Shown piece after piece: positions 1-8,887 of a stretch of 57,486 bases of DNA. The DNA comes from Bacteroides cellulosilyticus DSM 14838 (GTDB lineage Bacteria; Bacteroidota; Bacteroidia; Bacteroidales; Bacteroidaceae). Positions within the stretch are counted from its first letter, which is position 1. Each line of letters opens with the position of its first letter. A model generated the notes under the pieces. It was not told where the DNA came from. It saw only the letters and a list, made by a program, of their open reading frames with translations, and ran no database searches. The position numbers and the translations under genes were made by a program. Where the stretch lies: contig NZ_EQ973490.1 in assembly GCF_000158035.1 (NCBI RefSeq), positions 991,490-1,048,975 on the forward strand. Direction: 5' to 3'.

Positions 1-40
1 CCCATACTTTACAGGGAGGTTCACAAAAATGCCATTTTGA

Positions 41-72
41 TTGAAGTATTGCCAATAATACCCTATTTTTGC
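41..72 (+). promoter_or_regulatory. Promoter of the PUL 1 HTCS gene
   Basis: A perfect Bacteroides -7 box TAnnTTTGY lies at 64-72 (TATTTTTGC), with TTG at 41-43 as a -33 element and a 20-bp spacer. It overlaps a possible TTG start at 69, which argues that the HTCS starts at the ATG at 105 instead. Confidence 0.6.
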
Positions 73-104
73 AATCGCCACCAAAGAAAATACCTTGTAA
101 CATT

Positions 105-3100
105 ATGGAAAACAGAATTCATCGTACAGAAATTCAGATATATGTATCCCCCTTTCTCATTGTCATCTTCCTATTAATGAGCATTTCCTCATATGCACAG
201 CAAATAATAGCCAAACAAATGCCTTTTCTGGAGCAGCTGCCTTCCAATGAAGTAATAGACTTACATCAGGATCAGAATGGGTTCATCTGGTTAGGAACTA
301 AAAACGGCTTAGGACGATATGACGGATACCAACTCCAGACTTTCAAATCAGACTTTAACCAGCCTCATTTATTAACCGATGACTTCATCTGGTGTTTTGC
401 TGAAGATGATAATTGCCTGCTGGTAGGAACAAGACAGGGGGTTAATTTGGTGGATAAAAGCAACTATCAGATACGGCCATTCCCAGATACAGAAATCCAG
501 AATACATGGATAAACTTCATGTTGGTAGATAGCCGGAAAGAACTATGGATATGTACCCGTAATCAGGTTTCTCACTATAATTCAGACTATTCATTGAAGA
601 AGCGCTACGGAAATTTGATCCCGGCGGTTCCCAATAATGGTATAAACTCAATATATGAAGATCATTTCGGCAATATATGGGTATGCACATGGGGAGGAGG
701 TTTATATAAGTATCTCAAGAATACAGATACATTTATGAGTTTCCCTACACTCGGAGCGAATAATAATCCGTTTAAAATATTTCAGGACAAAGATGACCAA
801 TATTGGATATTGACTTGGGGAGACGGTATCTACCGTTTTCATCCGGATGCAACAGAGGATAAAATGTACACGCATCAAGAAATCTTCAATGAAAAACTGC
901 ACCAGCCTGAAACCGCCTTCTTCAGTGTAGTACAAGATGATGTTTACGGCTATATATGGATATTCGGCTACCACGAACTTTATGCTTTCAAAGTGGCGGA
1001 CGGACATCTGGAAAAAGTGGACCTCAGCTCGTATATGTTCGATTATAACAAAATGTTCAGCCAGATCATCAAAGACAGGGAAGGCAACCTTTGGGCCGGG
1101 GCCTATGACAGCGGGTATCACTTGCTAATGGGAAATCCTGCCATAGCTAATAACTTCTTGCCCAAACTGAAAAGACATGTAGGTTTCGACACGAATATAA
1201 CCACTCTGGGTATTGACCCCAACAACGGGCTCTGGTTCAATCAGGAACGTTGGGGACTCTGCTGGTATGACATAGAACAAGATAAATTCTATGACTACTC
1301 GAATACAAATTCCGGAGTGCATAATATAGGATATATCCTCCGTTCGAAACAGCCGGGAGAATTCTGGCTGGGATGCAGAGACCAACCCACCCTCTACAAG
1401 GCAAAACTAAACAGTAAAAGAGAAATTGAGTACTTACTGGCAAAGGACTTATATACACCAAAAGGGACTACTGGCAACATTACATCCATGTATGAAGACA
1501 GTAAGGGGAATTTATGGGTAGCTACCACCGGACAGCTCTATCTAAAACCGGACAGCAAAGACTTTATCATCCCCGAATTCTCTCTGCCCAACATTACATC
1601 TATTGCAGAAGACGGACACGGTAACATCTGGTTGGCAACCGAAGATTCCGGTTTACATAAGGTTTCTTTAGGGGATAAACTGAAACAGATTAAACAATAC
1701 TCAACCCAGAATTCATCCTTACCCAGTAACAATATTGACAAGATAGTGATCCAGGAAAATCATTTATGGATTGCCACTACTCAAGGTTCCATCCTGCAAA
1801 TGGATCTCAACTCAGAGATAATGAAGGACTTCAGCAACTCATGCGGAATGACCGGACAGTCTATTTTAGGGATGAAACATGACAGGAATACCCTTTGGAT
1901 ACTAACAAACCGACAATTGACTGCCTATGATATCCAGTCAGATAGATACATTCATTATTCAAATTCAGACGAATCCGTTCAGATAAACTCGTTCAAGAAG
2001 GACGTCATAGACTTGTTCAACGGCAAGCTTTATGCCGGTGGGCATGGTGGTTTTGTATCGATGGCTTCCTCAAAATTCCCATCTAAGAAGATCAATTCCA
2101 ATCCGGTCATCATAACAGATATCAAAGTATCCAATCATTCTTTCTTCTTCAGTCCCCAGCGCCAGTCGAATGATTTATCAACCCGAAGCATCTGGTTGGA
2201 GTCCGAAGATAACAATCTTGAAATCTTCTTCTCCGCTCTTCAATTTACAGCAACATCGAGAATAAGATACGCCTACAAGATGGATGGTGTGGACAAAGAG
2301 TGGGTATACACCGAAACCGGTAATCGGTCGGCTTTCTACAATAAAATTCCTAAAGGATATCATACTTTCAAGGTACGCTCTACAGATGAATACGGCTACT
2401 GGAAAGACGACGTCACAGAACTACGTATCTATAAAAAGCCGGCTTGGTACGAAACATGGTGGGCATACGGTACCTATATAACTCTCATCATTCTGATCCT
2501 TTATTCCATCATGTTCTATTACCTGTACAGGGTAAGACGGTCCGACCAGGTTAGATTCCAGAAAGAACTGACCAAGACTAAACTGGAATATTTCACCCAT
2601 ATAAGCCATGAACTGCTCACCCCGCTCACTACCATCAGCTGCGTAGCAGATGATTTGGAAGAAACAAAGGTATCTCCACAGGAAGATGTACATATATTGA
2701 AAAGTAATGTGCTCCGCTTAAAACGCTTAATCCAGCAAGTACTAGATTTTCGGAAAGTAGAAAACGACTCGTTTGTACTCACCCCTACCTATGGCAATAT
2801 CAGCAGCTTCATCCGTGAAATCTACCATACAGGCATACGACCGATCATTGAAAAGAAAAACCTTCATTTCAGTCTTCATCTGGAAGAAAAAGACATTTGG
2901 GGATATATGGACTTTGACAAAATAGACAAGGTTCTGTACAATATACTCTCGAATGCGGCCAAATATACACCTGCCGATAAAAAAGTAGAGCTGAATGTAT
3001 CGACTCTGCAAAAGGATAATTCCCGATTCCTCCGGATAGAGGTGCAGGATGAAGGAATCGGCATAGATCAGAAAGAAATATCCAAGATATTCACTCCATT

Positions 3101-4103
3101 CTATGTGAACAAAACAGCTTATGCACCTCAATCAAACGGTGTAGGGCTTTCATTAACCAAGAAACTGGTGACCTTGCATAAAGGAGACATCCAGGTAGAA
3201 AGCAGCATCGGAGAAGGTTCCAGATTCACTGTTCTAATCCCTATCGACCGAAATTATTATCCGGAAATAAAGGACATTATCGAAACCAGTGAAATACCGT
3301 CAACAGTACCGAATGAAGCAACAGAAGATACAGAAGAGAAAGAAGATACGATATTATTGGTAGATGACAATGAAGAGTTCCTGCTATTGATGAAAAGAAA
3401 GTTGGCAACACACTACAATATACTCACTGCTACGAATGGAAAAAAAGCATTGGAAATTGTAAGAAGCGAAGACGTAGACCTGATGGTCAGCGACTATATG
3501 ATGCCCGAAATGGATGGAATCGAGCTCTGTGCAACAATGAAACAGGACATCAATACCAGCCATATACCGGTATTGATGCTTACGGCAAAAAGTTCAGTGG
3601 AAGACCAAGTGAGATGTTTCAATGCAGGAGCAAACGGATACCTGACGAAACCATTCGATATGAAAATGCTTAATGCACGCATTGACAATCTGATGAAATC
3701 CAACCAGAAGCGACAAGAGAAGTTCAGAGTCGATACGGAAATCAATGTTGTAGCACTGGAATATCAGAGTACTGACGAGCAGTTCCTGGAAAAAGCCATC
3801 GAATGTATAGAGCAACATCTGATTGAAACCGAATTTGATATAGATACTTTTGCCTCGGAACTCAACGTTTCCAAGTCCACTCTAAATAGAAAAATGAAAG
3901 CAATGATCGGTCTCTCCCCAGTAGAGTTTATTCGCAACATCCGGCTTAAACATGCATGTACACTCCTGAAAAAGCCTTTCATTAATGTCTCCGAGGTTGC
4001 CTATGCGGTTGGTTTCAGCAATCCAAAGTATTTCACGAAGTGTTTTAAAAAGGAATTTGACGTAACGCCTACCGAATATCAGAAAAAGGAAGAAGATAAA
4101 TAA
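105..4103 (+). CDS. Hybrid two-component system sensor/regulator (HTCS) of PUL 1
   Basis: This is a one-protein sensor, kinase and transcription activator in the inner membrane. A signal peptide (about 1-32) is followed by a periplasmic double propeller of Reg_prop repeats (many GNIWV/GLWF-type strands) to about 690, a Y_Y_Y domain (about 690-775), a membrane helix (about 785-810), a HisKA domain with His835 in ISHELLTPL, and an HATPase domain (N box near NILSNAAKY, G box GVGLSL). A receiver domain follows from about 1080 with phospho-acceptor Asp1130, and a C-terminal AraC-type HTH from about 1225. I start it at the ATG at 105, not the TTG at 69, because the latter sits inside the promoter and the ATG gives a clean signal peptide. 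By family precedent the periplasmic part binds an oligosaccharide and the AraC domain activates the adjacent operon. The H box has Leu where Arg is usual (HELLTPL for HELRTPL). Confidence 0.95.
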   Translation: MENRIHRTEIQIYVSPFLIVIFLLMSISSYAQQIIAKQMPFLEQLPSNEVIDLHQDQNGFIWLGTKNGLGRYDGYQLQTFKSDFNQPHLLTDDFIWCFAEDDNCLLVGTRQGVNLVDKSNYQIRPFPDTEIQNTWINFMLVDSRKELWICTRNQVSHYNSDYSLKKRYGNLIPAVPNNGINSIYEDHFGNIWVCTWGGGLYKYLKNTDTFMSFPTLGANNNPFKIFQDKDDQYWILTWGDGIYRFHPDATEDKMYTHQEIFNEKLHQPETAFFSVVQDDVYGYIWIFGYHELYAFKVADGHLEKVDLSSYMFDYNKMFSQIIKDREGNLWAGAYDSGYHLLMGNPAIANNFLPKLKRHVGFDTNITTLGIDPNNGLWFNQERWGLCWYDIEQDKFYDYSNTNSGVHNIGYILRSKQPGEFWLGCRDQPTLYKAKLNSKREIEYLLAKDLYTPKGTTGNITSMYEDSKGNLWVATTGQLYLKPDSKDFIIPEFSLPNITSIAEDGHGNIWLATEDSGLHKVSLGDKLKQIKQYSTQNSSLPSNNIDKIVIQENHLWIATTQGSILQMDLNSEIMKDFSNSCGMTGQSILGMKHDRNTLWILTNRQLTAYDIQSDRYIHYSNSDESVQINSFKKDVIDLFNGKLYAGGHGGFVSMASSKFPSKKINSNPVIITDIKVSNHSFFFSPQRQSNDLSTRSIWLESEDNNLEIFFSALQFTATSRIRYAYKMDGVDKEWVYTETGNRSAFYNKIPKGYHTFKVRSTDEYGYWKDDVTELRIYKKPAWYETWWAYGTYITLIILILYSIMFYYLYRVRRSDQVRFQKELTKTKLEYFTHISHELLTPLTTISCVADDLEETKVSPQEDVHILKSNVLRLKRLIQQVLDFRKVENDSFVLTPTYGNISSFIREIYHTGIRPIIEKKNLHFSLHLEEKDIWGYMDFDKIDKVLYNILSNAAKYTPADKKVELNVSTLQKDNSRFLRIEVQDEGIGIDQKEISKIFTPFYVNKTAYAPQSNGVGLSLTKKLVTLHKGDIQVESSIGEGSRFTVLIPIDRNYYPEIKDIIETSEIPSTVPNEATEDTEEKEDTILLVDDNEEFLLLMKRKLATHYNILTATNGKKALEIVRSEDVDLMVSDYMMPEMDGIELCATMKQDINTSHIPVLMLTAKSSVEDQVRCFNAGANGYLTKPFDMKMLNARIDNLMKSNQKRQEKFRVDTEINVVALEYQSTDEQFLEKAIECIEQHLIETEFDIDTFASELNVSKSTLNRKMKAMIGLSPVEFIRNIRLKHACTLLKKPFINVSEVAYAVGFSNPKYFTKCFKKEFDVTPTEYQKKEEDK

Positions 4104-4417
4104 ACGACTTACCCGTTGGCGGAGTTTATTGCTCATCATTTTATTCCTTTCATTTTCCGTTTTGAATTCCTCCAACCAATTGCTACTTTATTATTTGCTT
4201 TCCCCTATACTACAACAAAATCCCTCTCCAGCAACAAGTGTATTTTTGACGCAGTTAAGGTATACAAATAACGCATTCCCCGCTCTGTACCCCTTTCTGC
4301 CTCATTTGAGTACTCCTCCCTGTTCTTTTCTATATTTATTTGCATCGGCCTTAAAGACCGTAAATCAACAACAAGGATAAAGAGTTTCAGTGACCAATCC
4401 TTTTAATAATAATATAT
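4104..4417. promoter_or_regulatory. Intergenic region upstream of the PUL 1 operon
   Basis: This 314-bp gap should hold the PUL 1 control region. The best promoter element is TATTTTTGA at 4241-4249, a TAnnTTTG match without a clear -33 box. A weaker candidate, TTTATTTGC at 4335-4343, has one mismatch. The pair of CAACAA motifs at 4213-4218 and 4232-4237, in a loosely conserved 16-bp context 19 bp apart, might be an activator site but is poorly placed. No gene is supported here; a short open frame at 4129-4380 has low-complexity composition and no start signal. Confidence 0.4.
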
Positions 4418-5761
4418 ATGAAAGACAAATTTCTTAAATCAATCCAAAGAAAAAGCTGGCTGTTGCTGGCCCTGTTCTTCATCAGCAGTTGTAGCAATGA
4501 AGACATCGTGAAACATCCCGCCATCACCAACAAGTATGATCCCTCAAAGCCTCAGGCACTGACCGGCTTTATCCCGGAAAAAGGAGGAATAGGTGACAAA
4601 ATCATTGTTCAGGGAAACTTCGGTACAGACCTATCCAAGATGAAAGTGATCTTTGCCGATACCAAAGAGGCTAACATCATATCAAGCGACGGAACTTCTA
4701 TTTACTGTACCGTACCTAAACAACCGGGCGGTAATAATTCTGTTAAAGTCGTTGTAGACGATAAAGAGCTTACCATCGACAAGACATTTGCCTACACGCA
4801 GGTACAGAAAGTTTCTACAGTTTGCGGAACCTACAATAAAAGAGGAGATACCGATGGAAACATCTACGATGCACTATTCAATAATGTATTTGCTGTCGGT
4901 ATAGTGGCAGGAGATAACATTGTAGCAGTAGAGTCGGACAAACAACGGGTACGCCTGATTTCAGAAAGCGAGAACTTGGTTACAACCCTGATAAGCGGAT
5001 TCAAAGCAGGTAAACCTGCAATCAATAAAACCCGTGATAAAATGTACTTTATTGATGTCAAATCAGCTAAAGTATATATCCTGCGCCGTGAAAATAGCTG
5101 GCAGCCGGAGCTATTGCGCGAAGGTATCACCGAATTATCCGCCAACAATGGTGAAACCTGGTCCTGCATTATTGACGATGAAGAAAAATACCTCTATACA
5201 AGAAATCACCTGGGGATCTTCGTACGTATCAATCTGACAGAAAAAGATGATAGCGGACAGTACAAAGTAGAAAAACTCCTTGAACACCGCTGGGACTTTG
5301 AAGCTTGGGTTTCCGACCATTGTAGCTATCTGGCTTATAGCCGTGTAGAAGATTGCTTCTATTTTGCAGAAGACAGGACACATGCTGTATACCGGATTAA
5401 ACAGAACGCTGACGGCACATGGTCGGACGAAAGATATGCCGGAAACGGCTGGCCTAATCAAACCAATACGGAAGGTTATCGGGAAGACATACAGTTTGCC
5501 TGGCCAAATGGAGTAACTGTTGACAATGAGGGCAACATATATGTAGTAAACGCAGGCGGACAATCCATCCGAAAGATATCCTACCCGGATGGCTACGTAA
5601 CAATTGCTGCCGGCGGCACCATGTCGGGCGAGACTGAAACAGACGGACTTCCACTGGAATGTACATTCCTATATCCCAAAGATATAGCTATGGATTCTGA
5701 AGAAAACTTCTATATAGCCGGAGGTGCAGGATTGAATGTGCGTAAACTCGCTATAGAATAA
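4418..5761 (+). CDS. TIG/NHL-repeat surface lipoprotein, candidate glycan-binding protein of PUL 1
   Basis: This is a 447-residue lipoprotein with a signal peptide ending in SSCS (Cys at about 25). It has one IPT/TIG immunoglobulin-like domain at about 45-125 (TGFIPEKGGIGDKIIVQGNF pattern), then a propeller of NHL-type repeats. The best repeats are at the end (WPNGVTVDNEGNIYVVNAG and YPKDIAMDSEENFYIAGG). It is the first gene of the operon, 34 bp ahead of susC. TIG plus NHL lipoproteins are common companions of SusC/SusD pairs and are thought to bind glycan at the cell surface; binding here is an inference. No catalytic motif is visible. Confidence 0.85.
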   Translation: MKDKFLKSIQRKSWLLLALFFISSCSNEDIVKHPAITNKYDPSKPQALTGFIPEKGGIGDKIIVQGNFGTDLSKMKVIFADTKEANIISSDGTSIYCTVPKQPGGNNSVKVVVDDKELTIDKTFAYTQVQKVSTVCGTYNKRGDTDGNIYDALFNNVFAVGIVAGDNIVAVESDKQRVRLISESENLVTTLISGFKAGKPAINKTRDKMYFIDVKSAKVYILRRENSWQPELLREGITELSANNGETWSCIIDDEEKYLYTRNHLGIFVRINLTEKDDSGQYKVEKLLEHRWDFEAWVSDHCSYLAYSRVEDCFYFAEDRTHAVYRIKQNADGTWSDERYAGNGWPNQTNTEGYREDIQFAWPNGVTVDNEGNIYVVNAGGQSIRKISYPDGYVTIAAGGTMSGETETDGLPLECTFLYPKDIAMDSEENFYIAGGAGLNVRKLAIE

Positions 5762-5795
5762 ACTCCTTCCCGTAAATCAATAAATAAACTAATAT

Positions 5796-8700
5796 ATGAA
5801 AAATAGATTTTTCCTTATACTTTCATTCCTATTGCTTGCAAGTGTGTTTCCACTTGCCGCACAGAATGGTTTCACCGTATCCGGTATTGTGATGACGGAG
5901 CAAGGTGAAGAATTACCTGGTGTTACGATTCAATATAAAAACAATCCTTCCAAAGGAGTTATCACGGATGTTGATGGTAATTTCCGCATGGACAATGTTC
6001 CCGCCAATACAGTATTGGTGTTTACCTACATAGGTTATGCACCCCAGGAACTGGTGGTAAACGGAAATAAAACCAAGCAAAAGATTGCACTGAAAGAAAT
6101 TGTAAATGAAACCGATGAGGTAGTGATTGTAGGTCGCGGTACTCAACGTAAAATCTCGGTAGTAGGTGCGGTAACTAACGTAAAGGCATCCGATTTACAG
6201 GTTCCTTCATCCTCGGTAACAAACATGCTGGGAGGTCGTGTACCGGGCATCATTGCCGTAACCCGAAGCGGCGAGCCTGGCAATGACTTTTCTGAATTCT
6301 GGATTCGTGGTATCAGTACTTTCGGTGCAGGTGCATCCGCTTTAGTGTTGATTGACGGTGTGGAAGGCGACCTGAATATACTTGATCCTGCCGATATTGA
6401 AAGCTTCACCATCCTGAAAGATGCTTCCTCTACAGCTGTATATGGTGTACGCGGTGCCAACGGTGTGGTACTCGTTACAACAAAGCGCGGTAAATCGGGT
6501 AAACTGAATATCAGTGTGAAAAGTAATGTCGGGCTTTCCTATTCTGCACGCAATCCCGAATATGTGGACGGATATACGTACGCACAACTAGCCAACGAAG
6601 CCTCCGTCGTACGAGGTGGACGTCCCGTATACAGTAATGCCGAGTTAAACCTGATAGAAACAGGACTGGACCCGGATTTATATCCCAATGTAAACTGGCG
6701 TGATGTTATGCTGAAAGATTATGTATGGAACAATCAGCATCACATTAGTATTAATGGTGGTGGAACGAATGCACGTTACTACATGAGTGTGGGTCTTCAA
6801 CATAAGGATGCCATCTATAAGCAAGATAAAGGAATTAAAAACTATGATAACAGTGTAGGTTATAATAAATACAATTTTCGCGCAAATATCGATGCTAACC
6901 TAACCAAAAGTACTATTATTGAGCTGGGCTTATCAACAGAGATTGTAACCAATTCTTTCCCCGGATATGCCAATGATACGAAAGCCTTGTGGCAAACACA
7001 AGCCAACCTGACCCCTGTGACCGTTCCGGTACTTTATTCGGATGGTTCGCTTCCAGCCTACGGTGCCAGTGCTGACCAACAGAACCCATATATTTTACTA
7101 AACTATACAGGTTATAAGAAGAAAAATGAAACGACAAGTAGTATCCGCCTACGCCTTGAACAAGATTTTGACCAATGGATAAAAGGTCTGAAGGCAGAAG
7201 CCACCATGTCAATCAATAATTACTCAGCCTTAACACAGTCTCAAACAAAAACTCCGGCGCTCTACTATGCACAAGGAAGAAACAAAGACGGCTCCTTAAA
7301 TCTGATAGAAAAAGTAGCCAAAACAGATGATAAATACGAGTCTACCAATCTGTCTACACGGAAAATCTATTTTGACGCCCGTGTTAACTATAACCGCCTG
7401 TTCAATAATGATCATCGCGTAACCGGATTAGCCGATTTTTATATGGAAGACTTCATAACCGGTGAAGCGCAAACACTTATCGCATCTATCCCAAAACGGT
7501 ATACAGGTTTGGCTGGGCGTGCAACCTACTCTTACAAGGATACCTATTTCCTGGAAGGTAACATCGGCTATACCGGTTCAGAAGCATTTGAGAAAGGACA
7601 GAAGTTCGGCGTATTTCCAGCCATCTCAGCAGGTTGGGTACCTACACAATATGAATGGGTGCAGAAGAACTTGTCTTTTATCAATTTCTTCAAGATCAGA
7701 GCTTCGTATGGTATCGTAGGTAACGACCGACTTGGTAACGACACACGTTTTCCGTTCCTTTCTACCATGACCGAAGGTAGTGGAGCCGGTATCTGGGGAA
7801 GTGGCAAGAATATAGCAGAAAGCCAGGAGGCGTCCCAAAACTTACGCTGGGAAAAAGCAAAGAAGTTCGATATAGGTATTGACGGACAACTATTTAATAG
7901 TAGTGTGGAGTTTACAGTCGACTTTTTCAGTGAACGCCGTACGGGAATTTTCCAGCAACGTGCAAGTATTCCCGATGAAATGGGATTGGCTACGCTGCCT
8001 TGGGCAAACGTAGGCGAAATGAAAAGTTGGGGAGCGGATGGTAACATCTCATACACTTACCGGTTCAAAAATGATATGAGCCTGACAGGACGCGCCAACT
8101 TCACTTACTCTAACAATAAACTGCTTGAATACGAACAAAGCGGAATTAAATATCCCTACCAAGCATGGAAAGGAACACCTTGGGGAACTCAACGCGGATT
8201 AGTTGCCTTAGGACTATTCAAAGACCAGGCAGATATTGATTCAAGCCCCAAACAAACCTTCGTAACCAGTGTAATGCCGGGTGATATCAAATACAAAGAT
8301 ATCAATGGCGATGGTAAAATTGACAGTTACGATGAAGTACCTATCTGCTACTCCAATGTTCCACGTCTGCAATACGGTTTCGGTCTGGAATTCCATTGGA
8401 AAAGACTGACTGTAAGTGCCCTGCTTGAAGGAGTAGGCCAAGTGAACTTTCTGTATGGAGGCAGTGGTTTTCACCCTTTCAACGGTGGACAAACAGGAAA
8501 CGTACTCAGCATTGTAGCGGATGCCAGCAATCGCTGGACACCGGCTTCTTATTCCGGAACCAAAGACACGGAGAATCCGAATGCCCGTTTTCCGCGTCTC
8601 ACCTACGGAGAAAACAAAAACAATAGTCAGGCATCCACATTCTGGATTGCAGACGGATCTTATGTACGCTTGAAGAATGTACAGATTATGTATGACATCA

Positions 8701-8873
8701 CTCTGCCATGCTTCAAAAAGATCGGCTTGCAAGGTTGCCAGATCAGCTTGATCGGTGATAATCTTCACTGCTGGGACAAAATCAAACTATGGGATCCGGC
8801 ACAAGCATCCGACAACGGCGCGGTATACCCGCTGCAACGTGTATTTACCATACAGGCAAATCTTCAGTTCTAA
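5796..8873 (+). CDS. SusC-like TonB-dependent outer-membrane transporter (PUL 1)
   Basis: This 1025-residue SusC-family protein should import the PUL 1 oligosaccharide across the outer membrane using TonB energy. A signal peptide ending near PLAAQ is followed by a CarboxypepD_reg-like domain (VSGIVMTEQGEELPGVTIQY, about 27-110). Next come a TonB box (about DEVVIVGRG), a plug domain (VPGIIAVTRSGEPG, then DADIESFTILKDASSTAVYG-type signature) and a C-terminal beta barrel ending in aromatic residues (IQANLQF). It is followed after 14 bp by its SusD partner. The SusC-specific motif LKDASSTAVYGVRGANGV is intact, so there is no sign of truncation. Confidence 0.96.
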   Translation: MKNRFFLILSFLLLASVFPLAAQNGFTVSGIVMTEQGEELPGVTIQYKNNPSKGVITDVDGNFRMDNVPANTVLVFTYIGYAPQELVVNGNKTKQKIALKEIVNETDEVVIVGRGTQRKISVVGAVTNVKASDLQVPSSSVTNMLGGRVPGIIAVTRSGEPGNDFSEFWIRGISTFGAGASALVLIDGVEGDLNILDPADIESFTILKDASSTAVYGVRGANGVVLVTTKRGKSGKLNISVKSNVGLSYSARNPEYVDGYTYAQLANEASVVRGGRPVYSNAELNLIETGLDPDLYPNVNWRDVMLKDYVWNNQHHISINGGGTNARYYMSVGLQHKDAIYKQDKGIKNYDNSVGYNKYNFRANIDANLTKSTIIELGLSTEIVTNSFPGYANDTKALWQTQANLTPVTVPVLYSDGSLPAYGASADQQNPYILLNYTGYKKKNETTSSIRLRLEQDFDQWIKGLKAEATMSINNYSALTQSQTKTPALYYAQGRNKDGSLNLIEKVAKTDDKYESTNLSTRKIYFDARVNYNRLFNNDHRVTGLADFYMEDFITGEAQTLIASIPKRYTGLAGRATYSYKDTYFLEGNIGYTGSEAFEKGQKFGVFPAISAGWVPTQYEWVQKNLSFINFFKIRASYGIVGNDRLGNDTRFPFLSTMTEGSGAGIWGSGKNIAESQEASQNLRWEKAKKFDIGIDGQLFNSSVEFTVDFFSERRTGIFQQRASIPDEMGLATLPWANVGEMKSWGADGNISYTYRFKNDMSLTGRANFTYSNNKLLEYEQSGIKYPYQAWKGTPWGTQRGLVALGLFKDQADIDSSPKQTFVTSVMPGDIKYKDINGDGKIDSYDEVPICYSNVPRLQYGFGLEFHWKRLTVSALLEGVGQVNFLYGGSGFHPFNGGQTGNVLSIVADASNRWTPASYSGTKDTENPNARFPRLTYGENKNNSQASTFWIADGSYVRLKNVQIMYDITLPCFKKIGLQGCQISLIGDNLHCWDKIKLWDPAQASDNGAVYPLQRVFTIQANLQF

Positions 8874-8887
8874 ACCTAAAAAACGAT

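Noticed and set aside
69..104. TTG start at 69 for the first HTCS
   Set aside because: It lies within a perfect -7 promoter box and would add a polar stretch before the signal peptide; the ATG at 105 fits better.
4203..4237. 19-bp-spaced CAACAA repeat as the PUL 1 HTCS operator
   Set aside because: Only 12 of 16 positions agree, the spacing is not near two helical turns, and it abuts the -7 box, unlike the PUL 2 and PUL 3 operators.
4129..4380. 83-residue open frame upstream of the PUL 1 operon
   Set aside because: Low-complexity composition, no homology recognised, and it spans the likely promoter region.
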